The notes below the pieces were generated by a model. That model searched no databases, had not been told where the DNA came from, and saw nothing but the letters and a program-made list of their open reading frames with translations. Both the position numbers and the translations under genes were made by a program. From Williamsia sp. 1135 (GTDB lineage Bacteria > Actinomycetota > Actinomycetes > Mycobacteriales > Mycobacteriaceae): a stretch of DNA of 55,007 bases. The stretch is taken from the NCBI RefSeq assembly GCF_002095395.1, contig NZ_MJEI01000069.1:1-55007 (forward strand). Reading direction: 5' to 3'. Positions 1-11,348 of the stretch are shown here, piece by piece (position 1 is the stretch's first letter; the number at the start of each line of letters is the position of its first letter).

Positions 1-1
1 G

Positions 2-211
2 GCGAAGCGATTCGATCGCCGCGAAGAACGCGACGACGGTGCGGAGTTGGCAAGCTACAACGCGATGCTCGCCCAACTCTCCGGCCGATCTCAGACCGCT
101 GAGCAGACCAACGCCCCTGATGAAGTCCAAACCCCCGGTCAGCCCCGGTCTGCCGATTCCGTCGACGAGGTCGCGGAGACCGATGTCGACTCTTCGGGGA
201 CCCGCACCTGA
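2..211 (+). CDS. C-terminal tail of a truncated gene, possibly CtaG/CopD-family membrane protein
   Basis: An open frame runs in from the left edge and stops at TGA 209-211, leaving the last 69 residues of a larger protein. The visible part is hydrophilic and probably disordered: an Arg/Asp/Glu-rich start followed by a YNAMLAQLSG stretch and an acidic Ser/Thr-rich end. A basic segment followed by a short 'YNxxLA.L' motif is what I remember at the cytoplasmic end of actinobacterial CtaG-like copper and cytochrome oxidase assembly proteins. That match is weak and from memory. No domain can be judged from this piece alone. It is on the same strand as the SSB gene 147 bases downstream. Confidence 0.45.
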   Translation, partial: AKRFDRREERDDGAELASYNAMLAQLSGRSQTAEQTNAPDEVQTPGQPRSADSVDEVAETDVDSSGTRT

Positions 212-227
212 CGTCGTAGGCGGCGAC

Positions 228-255
228 TTGTCCACAGTCGTGCGGACTTTCCACA
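228..255 (+). promoter_or_regulatory. DnaA-box-like nonamer pair upstream of ssb
   Basis: TTGTCCACA at 228-236 is an exact copy of the actinobacterial DnaA box consensus as I know it. A second, weaker copy (CTTTCCACA, 7 of 9) starts 19 bases later at 247. Both lie in the 147-base gap before the SSB gene. Two boxes in one gap could be chance in 55 kb or a DnaA-controlled promoter. Position and sequence are certain; function is not. Confidence 0.3.
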
Positions 256-358
256 GCAGACCTTGTTGGGCCCTCTGACCTCTCCGCGAGCGGTCATGCT
301 GATCAGACGAGTCAGTTCGTCGACCGGTGCAAACCGGGACAATCAGCAGGGGGAGAAC

Positions 359-805
359 ATGTACGAGACATATACGACCGTGATCGGCACCGTCATCTCG
401 CAACCGCGTCGTCGCCAGACGGCGGCAGGGGAGGGCGTCTTCTCGTTCCGGATGGCGTGCAATTCACGGCGGCTGGACAAGCGCAACGGTGAATGGGTCG
501 ACGGCCCGACCCTGTATCTGACCGTCAGTTGCTGGCGAAAGCTCATCGACGGAGTGGCGTCGGTGGTGGCGAAGGGCAGGCCCGTCATCGCCCACGGGCA
601 GATCAAGACGAACGAGTACGTGGCCGACAACGGGGAGCGGCGCGCCGATCTCGAGATGACTGCGACGACCGTGGGGTTGGACCTCAGTCGCTGCGAGGTG
701 ACCTACGTCGGGGCCACCACCCGCGGCGGCCCGGGTCTCGCCGTGAGCGAACCATCTGACGTGGTGGCGCAACCTGCGGAGCGCACCGGCGCGGCCGCCG
801 CCTGA
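359..805 (+). CDS. ssbB: Single-stranded DNA-binding protein, short paralogue (SSB-B type)
   Basis: A 148-residue protein with one OB fold over about residues 1-110, matching the M. tuberculosis Rv2478c type of SSB by sequence and by its place next to ettA. ATG 359 is chosen because a GGGGGAG ribosome-binding site ends about 4 bases upstream; the frame stays open further upstream without such a site. The main SSB of actinobacteria ends in an acidic DDxPF-like tip that recruits replication and repair proteins. Here the end is Ala/Pro/Glu-rich and finishes in four alanines, so the tip is absent. It probably coats single-stranded DNA without serving as a protein hub. Confidence 0.88.
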   Translation: MYETYTTVIGTVISQPRRRQTAAGEGVFSFRMACNSRRLDKRNGEWVDGPTLYLTVSCWRKLIDGVASVVAKGRPVIAHGQIKTNEYVADNGERRADLEMTATTVGLDLSRCEVTYVGATTRGGPGLAVSEPSDVVAQPAERTGAAAA

Positions 806-936
806 CGAGTAGGCTCGCCCGGGCCGGCGGGGCAGCGATGACCCACTACGCTGGAGGAGTTGCCGATTGCTGCAGGCGCAGTCGATCGGCCCGCCAAACC
901 GCGGTGACACTTGCGATCAGGTAGAGAGGCCATAAC

Positions 937-2610
<1,674 letters not shown>

Positions 2611-2666
2611 GCGACCCGGGCCGGTGGCCATCACTACCATTTGAAGTCAGACCCCACGGAGATCCC

Positions 2667-5600
2667 GTGGGCGACCGATCAACTGCGGGAGTGACGGCGA
2701 TGACCGGATCGAAACAGTCTGATCTGACAGATTCTGTTTTCGGGAATGTGTCGGCGCCTGTGAAAGACTTTCTGCCACAAGCAATCAGTGGATACTTTCA
2801 CAGGCCCGGCGCCCGCAGCGGCGTGGGCTGGGACGACTTGGAGACCACGCAACGATCCCAGCTCGTCCGCCATCTCGACGTCGCGTACGTGCGGACCGGC
2901 GGTGGCGCGGCCACCGACCTGGTCATCGACCGCGGGATCCTGTCGATGGTTCTCGTCGCGGACGACATGCCGCTGCTCGTCGAGTCCGTGGTTGCGGTGC
3001 TGGAGGCCGCGGGTCTGACGGTGGTGCGCATCGATCACCCGATCATGGACGTCCGGCGTAGCGCCGACGGAGTTCTGCTCGAGGTGGGCGCACCGCAGGA
3101 GTCCGGATCCCTACAGTTCTCGGCCGAATCGTGGATCCATGTCGAAGCGACACCGAACGTCTCCGCGGTGGATGTCGACCAGATATCCCGCGAGCTGGAT
3201 GTCGTGGTGGGGCGCATCGCGGACGTCCACCGCGACCGCACCGCGATCCTGTCCGTGATCACCGATCTCGCCGGTGACTTCAGTGCGTACACCACGGAGA
3301 CGGCGCCTGACGGCCTGGACCCAACGGTGGCAGGCGATTACGGCCGCATGTTGTCGTGGCTCGCCGACCACCACTTCGCGCCGTATGGATACGTGCGTTG
3401 CTCCGGCCCTGCTGACGCAGGTACCCCGGATCCGGATTCCGGACTCGGGGTCTGGCGCAGCGGTGCTGTTGCGCATCGGGCCACCGGTGGTGCGGATGCG
3501 GTGTCGGTGCGACAGCTGTACCTGCCGACCCGCATCCAGCGGTCCAACTTCCCGAGTCTGATCGGGGTCGCCGATTACGACGGCGCGGGCAACCGCGTCG
3601 GCGAGCACGTGTTCGTCGGTACCTTCACGCCGACTGCCCTCCACGAGAACATTCTCGAGATACCGGTTCTAGACGCCAAGGTGGCAGCGATCCTCGCGGC
3701 CGCCGACGTCCAGGCCGATTCGTATACCGGCATGGCCATGCTCGAGTTGCTGCAGACGTTCCCGCGGTCCGAGCTGTTCTCGGTGGACGCCGATGAGATG
3801 GCCAGAACGCTCACCGAGGTCCTCGAGGCCGTCCCCAACCGGCAACTACGCGTATTCCTGCGCCCGGACCCGGCCGGTGAGATCGTCTCGGCGCTGGTCT
3901 ACCTGCCGAGAGATCGCTACACGACGCGACTTCGCGAGACACTCCAGAACCTCTTGCTGGATGAGCTCGGTGGTGACGCACTGGAATACACCGCGCGGGT
4001 CAGTGAATCGGCACTCGCGCTCCTGCACGTCATGATGCGGGTGAAGACGCCCGACTGTGACCGGCTGGGATCCCTGGCGGTCGGGTCGGCGGGGCAGGTC
4101 GAGATCCAGGACACGCTCATCGAGGCGGCCCGCGGTTGGGACGAACGGTTGAGGGAGGTCGCGGCGACCGCTCCGAGCCCAGACGTCGTCGACGAGGTCT
4201 CGTTCTTCACGTCCACCTTGCCGGACAGCTACAAGGACGTGCGCGATCCACAGGAGGCGTTCGAGGACATCGAGATCGTCCAGTCGCTGGCCGGCGGCGA
4301 TTTTCACGTCAGGCTGCACCGCGGGACGGCCGATGACGACAGTCCGTCGGGGCGGGCCGACTGGCGCTTCTCGTTTTATCTCTGCGGCAGGCCGGCGACG
4401 CTGACCGAGGTGCTGCCGGTGCTGCACAGCCTTGGCGTGAACGTCCTCGACGAGCGGCCGTTCGAGATCCGCCGGCAGGACGGTGAGCAGTGTTATGTGT
4501 ACGAGTTCGGGCTGACGCTCGCGGGCGGAATGATCGTGGATCCCGACAGCCTCGCAGATGTCGAGGATCGCTTCACCGACGCGTTCGCGCAGATGTGGCG
4601 GGGGCATGCCGAGGTCGACAACTTCAACGAGCTGATCTTCCGCTGCGGACTCTCTTGGCGCGAGGCCGCGATGCTCAGGGCCTACGCGAGATACCTGCGC
4701 CAATGCGGTTCCTCCTACAGCGTGACCCACGTTGCCGCCGTGCTGGGAACCAACGTCTCGGTGACCAAGTCCCTGGTCGAACTGTTCCGGGCGTCCTTCG
4801 ATCCGCGGTCGGCCGATGCCGGCCGGCGCGCCGAGGTCCTCGACGAACTGACGGCCGCGATCGGCGCGATCATCAGCATGGACGTCGACAGGATCGTCAA
4901 CGCCTATGTCGCGGCGCTCTCGGCGACCGTGCGCACGAACTACTACGGCACGGATAATCAGGGGCTTCCGCACAAGGTGCTCAGTTTCAAGTTCCGGCCG
5001 CGTGACATCCCACAGACCCCACAGCCGCGACCACTGTTCGAGATCTATGTGTACTCACCTCGCGTAGAAGGCGTCCATCTGCGCTTCGGCTCCGTCGCCC
5101 GCGGCGGATTGCGCTGGTCGGATCGGCAAGAGGACTTCAGAACCGAGATCCTCGGTCTGGTCAAGGCCCAGGCCGTGAAGAACGCCGTCATCGTGCCGGT
5201 CGGTTCCAAAGGCGGATTCGTGGTGAGGCGGCCACCGATCCCCACCGGGGATCCCGCAACAGACCGCGATGCGTTCCGCGCTGAAGGCATCGAATGTTAT
5301 CGCCGGTTCATCGCCGGATTGCTGGACCTGACAGACAACATCGATCAGAGATCAGGTGAGACGGTCGGCCCTGCCGAGGTGGTTCGCCGCGACGACGACG
5401 ATCCGTATCTCGTCGTGGCGGCGGACAAGGGCACCGCCACCTTCTCCGACATCGCCAACGATGTTGCGGGCCAATACAACTTCTGGCTCGGCGATGCGTT
5501 CGCGTCAGGTGGTTCGGCGGGCTACGACCACAAGGCCATGGGCATCACCGCGCGCGGCGCGTGGGAGGCGGTCAAACGCCACTTCCGCGAGATGGGCACC

Positions 5601-7517
5601 GACACCCAGACCGAGGACTTCACCGTCGTCGGCGTCGGGGACATGAGTGGCGACGTCTTCGGCAACGGCATGTTGCTCTCCGAGCACATCCGGCTCGTGG
5701 CGGCCTTCGACCACCGCCACATTTTCATCGACCCTGACCCCGACGCCGCGGCGTCGTTCACCGAACGGCAGCGACTGTACGACCTTCCGCGGTCGTCGTG
5801 GGCCGACTACAACACGGATCTGATCAGCACCGGTGGCGGAGTGTGGCCGCGCGATCAGAAGTCGATACCCGTGAGCCCGCAGGTGGCCACCGCGCTGGGG
5901 CTGTCCGAGGACATCAGTCACCTCTCACCGCCGGATCTGATCCGGGCGATCTTGCTGTCGCCGGTCGATCTGCTCTGGAACGGGGGTATCGGCACCTACG
6001 TCAAGGCCAGCACCCAGTCTCACGAGGACGTCGGTGACAAGGCCAACGACGCCATCCGGGTCGACGGAAACGAGTTGCGCGCCAGGGTGATCGGAGAGGG
6101 CGGCAACCTTGGAGTGACCGAGTTGGGCCGGATCGAGTTCGATTTGAGCGGTGGCCGCATCAACACCGACGCCATGGACAACTCGGCAGGCGTCGACTGC
6201 TCCGATCATGAGGTCAACATCAAGATCCTCCTCGACTCCCAGGTGTCGGCCGGCAATCTCGCGGCAGCGCAGCGAAACCCGCTGCTCGAATCGATGACCA
6301 CCGAGGTGGGCGATCTCGTCCTCGCCGACAACGTCTCGCAGAACGCCGAATTGGGAACCAGCCGGGCCGGCGCGGCGGGCACTGCCGGTGTCTACACGCG
6401 GCTGCTCAAGGACCTCGCGGCCCGCGGGGTGGATCTGCGGCTCGAGGCGCTGCCCCGGCCCGCCGACCTGATCAAGCGCGGAAACGTCACGGGCAGAAAC
6501 GGTTTGACCTCGCCGGAACTCGCGACGGTGATGGCGCATGTGAAGCTGGGGTTGAAGGCGGACATGCTGGCGGGCGAGTTGCCCGACAACGATGTCTTCT
6601 CGCCGCGTCTGATCGACTACTTCCCGCAGCCGCTGCAGGAGCGCTTCACCGACGGGATCGCCACGCATCCATTGCGCCGCGAGATCGTCACGACCGCGGT
6701 GGTGAACGATCTGGTCGACAACGCAGGTATCACTCACGTCTTCCGCCTGTGCGAGGGCAGTGGGTCGGACCCCGTCGACGTCGTGCGGTCATATCAGGCC
6801 GTCACCGACATCTTCGGATTGCACGCACTATGGCACGACATCGCTACCGCGCCGTGTGACATCCCGACGACCAACGCGATGGTCGTCTACACCCGCCGGC
6901 TGCTCTTCCGGGCCTCGCGGTGGATGATCGCCGGAAGGCCCCAGCCGTTGGCCATGGCGGCGGAGGTGACGCGGTACGGCGAACTCGTGGCCGAACTGTC
7001 ACCGCGGCTGCCGAACTGGCTGCGCGGCATCTCCGAAGGTGGAGTGGGCGAACGCGCGAGCGACCTGGTCGACGCCGGCGTGCCGGAGAAGACCGCCCAG
7101 GCGGTCGCGGTGAGTCTGCACCGCTTCTGTCTCCTCGACATCATCGATGCAGCCGAGATCGCCGACCGTGACCCGGAGGAGGTGGGTGAACTCTACTTCG
7201 CGCTGATGGACCACCTCGGCGTGGAACAGCTCCTCAATGCGGTCTCGGACCTCGATCGCAAGGATCGATGGCATTCCCTCGCGCGGCTGGCGTTGCGCGA
7301 CGATCTGCACGGCGCGTTACGCGCGTTGTGCCTGGTGATCCTGGATTCGGGAGAACCCGAGGAATCGGCCGACGAGAAGATCGCCGACTGGGAACTCAGC
7401 AACGCCTCGCGGCTGTCCCGTGTCCGGGGGACGCTGTCGGAGATCGCGGAGTCTGGCGAGCTGGACCTGGCCACGCTGTCGGTGGCGGCGCGTCAACTGC
7501 GAAGTACGATCCGCTGA
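2667..7517 (+). CDS. gdh: NAD-specific glutamate dehydrogenase, large (180-kDa) class
   Basis: A 1616-residue protein, the usual length of the L_180 NAD-dependent glutamate dehydrogenases (M. tuberculosis Rv2476c about 1624). It oxidises glutamate to 2-oxoglutarate and ammonium using NAD. The N-terminal half holds the ACT-like regulatory regions. The catalytic part begins near residue 815 with ARGGLRWSDR and VGSKGGFVV, the glutamate-binding lysine segment; a Rossmann region with GVGDMSGDVFGNG follows near residue 990. GTG 2667 has a GGAG six bases upstream; ATG 2700 is a possible alternative. In mycobacteria this enzyme is inhibited by unphosphorylated GarA, which is not encoded here. The stop overlaps the start of the next gene by one base. 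Confidence 0.95.
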   Translation: MGDRSTAGVTAMTGSKQSDLTDSVFGNVSAPVKDFLPQAISGYFHRPGARSGVGWDDLETTQRSQLVRHLDVAYVRTGGGAATDLVIDRGILSMVLVADDMPLLVESVVAVLEAAGLTVVRIDHPIMDVRRSADGVLLEVGAPQESGSLQFSAESWIHVEATPNVSAVDVDQISRELDVVVGRIADVHRDRTAILSVITDLAGDFSAYTTETAPDGLDPTVAGDYGRMLSWLADHHFAPYGYVRCSGPADAGTPDPDSGLGVWRSGAVAHRATGGADAVSVRQLYLPTRIQRSNFPSLIGVADYDGAGNRVGEHVFVGTFTPTALHENILEIPVLDAKVAAILAAADVQADSYTGMAMLELLQTFPRSELFSVDADEMARTLTEVLEAVPNRQLRVFLRPDPAGEIVSALVYLPRDRYTTRLRETLQNLLLDELGGDALEYTARVSESALALLHVMMRVKTPDCDRLGSLAVGSAGQVEIQDTLIEAARGWDERLREVAATAPSPDVVDEVSFFTSTLPDSYKDVRDPQEAFEDIEIVQSLAGGDFHVRLHRGTADDDSPSGRADWRFSFYLCGRPATLTEVLPVLHSLGVNVLDERPFEIRRQDGEQCYVYEFGLTLAGGMIVDPDSLADVEDRFTDAFAQMWRGHAEVDNFNELIFRCGLSWREAAMLRAYARYLRQCGSSYSVTHVAAVLGTNVSVTKSLVELFRASFDPRSADAGRRAEVLDELTAAIGAIISMDVDRIVNAYVAALSATVRTNYYGTDNQGLPHKVLSFKFRPRDIPQTPQPRPLFEIYVYSPRVEGVHLRFGSVARGGLRWSDRQEDFRTEILGLVKAQAVKNAVIVPVGSKGGFVVRRPPIPTGDPATDRDAFRAEGIECYRRFIAGLLDLTDNIDQRSGETVGPAEVVRRDDDDPYLVVAADKGTATFSDIANDVAGQYNFWLGDAFASGGSAGYDHKAMGITARGAWEAVKRHFREMGTDTQTEDFTVVGVGDMSGDVFGNGMLLSEHIRLVAAFDHRHIFIDPDPDAAASFTERQRLYDLPRSSWADYNTDLISTGGGVWPRDQKSIPVSPQVATALGLSEDISHLSPPDLIRAILLSPVDLLWNGGIGTYVKASTQSHEDVGDKANDAIRVDGNELRARVIGEGGNLGVTELGRIEFDLSGGRINTDAMDNSAGVDCSDHEVNIKILLDSQVSAGNLAAAQRNPLLESMTTEVGDLVLADNVSQNAELGTSRAGAAGTAGVYTRLLKDLAARGVDLRLEALPRPADLIKRGNVTGRNGLTSPELATVMAHVKLGLKADMLAGELPDNDVFSPRLIDYFPQPLQERFTDGIATHPLRREIVTTAVVNDLVDNAGITHVFRLCEGSGSDPVDVVRSYQAVTDIFGLHALWHDIATAPCDIPTTNAMVVYTRRLLFRASRWMIAGRPQPLAMAAEVTRYGELVAELSPRLPNWLRGISEGGVGERASDLVDAGVPEKTAQAVAVSLHRFCLLDIIDAAEIADRDPEEVGELYFALMDHLGVEQLLNAVSDLDRKDRWHSLARLALRDDLHGALRALCLVILDSGEPEESADEKIADWELSNASRLSRVRGTLSEIAESGELDLATLSVAARQLRSTIR

Positions 7518-8209
7518 TGGCAGAGCTCACGCTGACCGCGCACGACCGCGTCGACCTCTCGACGTTTGCCGCGCGGGCGCTACGGGGTGACGACATGGCC
7601 GTGCTCCGGATCCGGGTCCGACCGGACGGACTACTCGGAGTGTGGGTCAACACCGGATTCGACGTGCTGGCGAGCCGGGTCGTGGTGGGGTCGATCTCCG
7701 GCGACGACGTGGTCTGCGGCGCGGCGGAACTGCGGTCGGCGCTGCAGGCCGCGGCATCGGATCCAGGCAGGGCCACGATCGACACCGGTTTCGCCCTCGA
7801 CAGCGCCTGGCACGGCGCCCTGCCGCCAGTGGACGGGTTCTCGCATCTCGACGATGTGCCCGCCCGCGTCCTGGTGGAGCTCTCTCGCAGCGGGGCCGAA
7901 GTGGCCCGCACCCAGGGCAGCGGACACGGCCCACCGACCTCATTGCTGAATCAACAGGTGCTCGACGTCTCCGCTGAGACTTCTGACCAGGTCGTGGGGA
8001 TATCGATGCGCTCGATCTTCGCGCTGACAGCGATGGGTTTCGTGCGCCAGTCCGACAATCGCGACGTCACCGAGGACTCACCCCTCGAACTGATCGATGC
8101 CGACGAGGTCGTGCGCGTGCGGCATACGGCTGTCTGGGCCCGCCTCGACGCGAGGTTCGGCTCGGTATATCAGCGCCGGACCATGTCGCTGTCGCTGTCG
8201 GTCAACTGA
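7517..8209 (+). CDS. Conserved hypothetical protein coupled to gdh (Rv2475c position)
   Basis: A 230-residue protein starting at an ATG that shares one base with the gdh stop (TGATG), so it is translationally coupled to gdh. No signal peptide or membrane segment. I recognise no domain with confidence. The N-terminal two thirds look like an alpha/beta fold with short strands, and the C-terminal part (about 150-230) is richer in polar residues. It sits where Rv2475c sits in M. tuberculosis, a gene of unknown function. The coupling suggests a role tied to glutamate dehydrogenase expression or activity, which is inference only. Confidence 0.8.
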   Translation: MAELTLTAHDRVDLSTFAARALRGDDMAVLRIRVRPDGLLGVWVNTGFDVLASRVVVGSISGDDVVCGAAELRSALQAAASDPGRATIDTGFALDSAWHGALPPVDGFSHLDDVPARVLVELSRSGAEVARTQGSGHGPPTSLLNQQVLDVSAETSDQVVGISMRSIFALTAMGFVRQSDNRDVTEDSPLELIDADEVVRVRHTAVWARLDARFGSVYQRRTMSLSLSVN

Positions 8210-8220
8210 AGACCGAAAGT

Positions 8221-8269
8221 GGTGGGTTCTGGCGATGCCGACCTGGGAAAATGCCCGCCAGAAGCCACC
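8221..8269. terminator. Hairpin between convergent genes
   Basis: GGTGGGTTCTGGCG (8221-8234) pairs with CGCCAGAAGCCACC (8256-8269) with one mismatch over 14 bases and a 21-base loop. It lies between two convergent genes, where a bidirectional terminator is expected. No long T tract follows. Confidence 0.6.
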
Positions 8270-8280
8270 AAAATCGGTTC

Positions 8281-9942
8281 TCAGATCAGCCAGGCCGCGG
8301 AGTTCGGCGCGAGCTTGCCCTCGACCAGTGGTGTGCTGCTCAACAGCACATCCCCCGGCGGCAGGCCGATGGGGGTCGGCCCGGCGTTGAGCGCGCAGAC
8401 CAGCTTGCCCATCGATCGGCGGAACGCCAGGCAGCCCTCGGGCGCGCCGTACCACTCGATGCCCTCACCCGCGAACTCTGGACGGTTCTTCCGCAGCTCG
8501 ATGGCCTGCCGGTAGAGCGACAGGGTGGAATCGATGTCCTCGAGTTGGGCTTCGACGGTCAGCCCGGACCATTCCGCCGGAATCGGCAACCAGGTGTCGG
8601 GATTGGTGGAGAACGCGAACGGCGGCGAGGCACCTTCCCAGGGCAGTGGCACGCGGCAGCCGTCGCGGCCGCGTTCGGTGTGACCTGAGCGCTCCCACAC
8701 CGGATCCTGGAGCACGTCATCGGGCAGGTCGGCGTTCGGCAGACCCAGTTCGGCGCCGTTGTAGACGAACGCGGCGCCCGGCAGCGCCAGTTCGACGAGG
8801 ATCATCGCCCGTGCCCGGTCGGTGCCGGCCGAGGGCGAGTCATGCTCCGCGTAGCGGGTGACCTCACGCTCGACATCGTGGTTCGACAGTGTCCAGGTCG
8901 GTGTGCCCGACACCGAGGCGACCGCTTCGAGCGAATGCTCGATGGCTTCCCGGATCTCCTCCGAGTCGAACTGCACCTTCGCCAGCCGGAAGTTGAAGCC
9001 CAGGTGGAGTTCGTCTGGTCGCACGTACTCGGCGAATCGGACGTTGTCCTTCACCCAGATCTCGCCGACGGTCATCGCGTCGGGGTAGTCGTCGAGCACT
9101 GCGCGGATTCGCCGGTGGATGTCGTGGACGCCGGCATTGTTGAAGCGGGGATCGTCATCATCGTTGCTGAGCAGGCCGACCGCCTCGTGGTCCATGTCCG
9201 GCAGGCCCTCGGGCTTGGCCATCCCGTGGGCGACGTCGATGCGGAAGCCGTCGACTCCGCGGTCGAGCCAGAATCGGAGGGTCTTCTCGAGGTCGGCAAA
9301 GACCTCCGGGTTGTCCCAGTTCAGATCGGGTTGCTCGGGAGCGAAGATGTGCAGGTACCACTGGCCGGGAGTTCCGTCGGGCGCGGTGACCCGGGTCCAT
9401 GCCGGCCCACCGAACACGCTGGGCCAGTTGTTCGGTGGCTGATCGCCGTCGGGGCCCTTGCCGTCCCGGAAGATATAGCGTTCACGGGCCGGGCTCCCCG
9501 GGGCGGCCCCGAGAGCCTCCAGAAACCACGCGTGCTGATCGCTGGTGTGGTTGGGGACCAGATCCATGGTGACCTTGATGCCGCGACTGTGCGCCTCGGT
9601 GATGAGGGTGTCGAGCGAATCGAGGCCGCCGAACAGTGGGTCGATGTCGCGAGGATCGGATACGTCATAGCCGTGGTCGGCCATCGGGGACTTCATCACG
9701 GGACTGAGCCACAGGGCGTCGATACCGAGCAGCTCGAGGTATCCGAGTTTGTCGATCACACCCGGGATGTCGCCCACCCCATCTCCATTGTGATCTGAGA
9801 ACGATCGTGGGTAGATCTGGTAAAAGATCGCGTTTTGCCACCACAGCGGGTATTCGGCCGTCATTGCAGGCTGAACGCGCTGTGCCGCATCGGTTTCGGC
9901 TGCGGAAAGATCGTTGTTCTGCGTGTCACTCACACCACTCAT
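8281..9942 (-). CDS. aglA: GH13 alpha-glucosidase / oligo-1,6-glucosidase
   Basis: A 553-residue glycoside hydrolase family 13 protein, as at Rv2471 (aglA) in M. tuberculosis. It begins after a disordered 30-residue leader with the typical WWQNAIFYQIYPRSF and NGDGVGDIPG segments. The three catalytic acids are visible: nucleophile Asp in GFRIDVAHGM (about residue 236), acid/base Glu in VGEIWV (about 294) and Asp in SNHDVER (about 356). Cytoplasmic, with no signal peptide. Likely hydrolyses alpha-glucosidic bonds of small maltodextrins, isomaltose-type sugars or trehalose-derived sugars; exact specificity cannot be read from sequence. ATG 9864 (MTAEYPLWW) is an alternative start. Confidence 0.9.
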   Translation of the reverse strand: MSGVSDTQNNDLSAAETDAAQRVQPAMTAEYPLWWQNAIFYQIYPRSFSDHNGDGVGDIPGVIDKLGYLELLGIDALWLSPVMKSPMADHGYDVSDPRDIDPLFGGLDSLDTLITEAHSRGIKVTMDLVPNHTSDQHAWFLEALGAAPGSPARERYIFRDGKGPDGDQPPNNWPSVFGGPAWTRVTAPDGTPGQWYLHIFAPEQPDLNWDNPEVFADLEKTLRFWLDRGVDGFRIDVAHGMAKPEGLPDMDHEAVGLLSNDDDDPRFNNAGVHDIHRRIRAVLDDYPDAMTVGEIWVKDNVRFAEYVRPDELHLGFNFRLAKVQFDSEEIREAIEHSLEAVASVSGTPTWTLSNHDVEREVTRYAEHDSPSAGTDRARAMILVELALPGAAFVYNGAELGLPNADLPDDVLQDPVWERSGHTERGRDGCRVPLPWEGASPPFAFSTNPDTWLPIPAEWSGLTVEAQLEDIDSTLSLYRQAIELRKNRPEFAGEGIEWYGAPEGCLAFRRSMGKLVCALNAGPTPIGLPPGDVLLSSTPLVEGKLAPNSAAWLI

Positions 9943-9997
9943 CTTGCCTCACGTATCAGTGGAGGTCGCGATCACACCGCCACGTGCGTCGCACGTC

Positions 9998-10396
9998 TCA
10001 CATGGGTGTGTTCACCATGGACTCGGCAGCCATCTCCATGTAGTCGGTGAGGGCCTGTCGGTGCTCGTCGTCCAGTCTCTGGGAGTCGATGGACGCGATC
10101 GCGATGTGCATGCACCGCAGCCACGCCGCCTTTTCCAGCTGACCGATACGGAAGGGGTTGTGTCGCATCCGCAACCGCGGGTGCCCTCGCTCGTCGGAGT
10201 ACGTTCGCGGACCACCCCAGTACTGCTCGAGGAACATGCGCATCCTGCGTTCGGCAGGACCGAGATCTTCCTCGGGATAGAGCGGCCGCAGGATCTCGTC
10301 CCGGGCGACCTCCTCGTAGAACCGAGCGGTCAGGTCGTGAAAAGTCTGTTCGCCGCCCACTGCCTCGTAGAACGTCTGCGGAGAAGTACTCACCAC
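9998..10396 (-). CDS. glbO: Truncated haemoglobin O (group II globin)
   Basis: A 132-residue 2/2 globin that aligns with M. tuberculosis GlbO (Rv2470) with an offset of four residues: proximal His79 in RHNPFRIG, Tyr27 (B10), Tyr40 (CD1) and Trp92 (G8), the distal-site residues that hold ligands in group II globins. The GG pair after the first helix (FYEAVGG) is also kept. Binds O2/NO and probably helps with redox or nitrosative stress. Start is GTG 10396. It lies 55 bases upstream of aglA on the same strand, as in M. tuberculosis, so the two may be co-transcribed. Confidence 0.93.
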   Translation of the reverse strand: MVSTSPQTFYEAVGGEQTFHDLTARFYEEVARDEILRPLYPEEDLGPAERRMRMFLEQYWGGPRTYSDERGHPRLRMRHNPFRIGQLEKAAWLRCMHIAIASIDSQRLDDEHRQALTDYMEMAAESMVNTPM

Positions 10397-10575
10397 TGCA
10401 TTGTTCCATCATCTCCGATCGGGCACCCGGGCGCCGGTCTGCCGGGCGACCGAGGCCGACACGCAGTGTTCACCGAAACGACCTCGGTCGAGGCTTCATA
10501 TTGTCGTGCATTAATCGCATTTCCATGCTGAACTGAATCGTTCCCACCGAGGTCGGTTGTTGGCCGGGAGGTCAG

Positions 10576-11262
10576 ATGTCGCGGACGAAGACGCAGCGCG
10601 AGAAGGCACGCGCAGTGCAGGAAGGCGTCGCGGCCCGTGCCGACGCGCGCGTCAGGACACGGGGCGAGGCCAGCGTGTCCACCCTCGACCCGCGTTCCGG
10701 TGCGACCGACGCGGTCATGGGTCCGCCGACAGGTGCCAACTCCCGGTGGGGTAAGCATCGGGTCCTGCTCCTCAACGCGACCTATGAACCGCTCGCAGCC
10801 ATTTCGATACGTCGGGCGATAGTCCTGGTCCTTCGCGAGCGGGCCGACGTCATCCACGAGGACGGCGCCGGCCCACTCATTCATTCGGCAGACCTCGCAC
10901 TCGCCATCCCGTCGGTGATCCGGCTGCGCAACTACGTCCGGGTTCCGTATCGCGCGGTCATCCCGATGACGAGGGCTGCGCTCATGCAGCGCGACCGGAC
11001 CAGATGTGGCTATTGCGGCGGCAAGGCGGACACCATCGACCACGTGGTCCCACGCAGTCGCGGCGGCACCCACACCTGGGACAACTGCGTCGCCTGCTGC
11101 GCTTCGTGCAATCACAAGAAGGCCGACAAGCTGCTCAGCGAGCTCGGGTGGACGCTCAAGGTGCCGCTGACCGCGCCCAAGGGCAGGCACTGGCGGTTGT
11201 TGGCGACCGTGAAGGACTTCGATCCGGCGTGGATGCGCTACCTGGATGTCGGGGCAGCGTAG
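10576..11262 (+). CDS. HNH endonuclease family protein (Rv2469c type)
   Basis: A 228-residue protein. The first 55 residues are basic and probably disordered. A conserved VLLLNATYEPL segment (about 63-73) follows, then a zinc-bound HNH motif near residues 142-185: CGYCG, DHVVPRSRGG, an Asn and a CxxC with CNHKK. The HNH residues look intact, so nuclease activity is plausible. This family is widespread in actinobacteria as a chromosomal gene at this locus and is not part of an obvious restriction system here. ATG 10576 has GGGAGG just upstream. Its physiological role is unknown to me. Confidence 0.85.
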   Translation: MSRTKTQREKARAVQEGVAARADARVRTRGEASVSTLDPRSGATDAVMGPPTGANSRWGKHRVLLLNATYEPLAAISIRRAIVLVLRERADVIHEDGAGPLIHSADLALAIPSVIRLRNYVRVPYRAVIPMTRAALMQRDRTRCGYCGGKADTIDHVVPRSRGGTHTWDNCVACCASCNHKKADKLLSELGWTLKVPLTAPKGRHWRLLATVKDFDPAWMRYLDVGAA

Positions 11263-11348
11263 GTCTGAGCGGCGACGAGGCCCGGCCGGGGACACGGGCG
11301 ACCTGACGGCGCATACGCCGGGGTCGTCGGCTAAGTTTTGAGGCAAGA

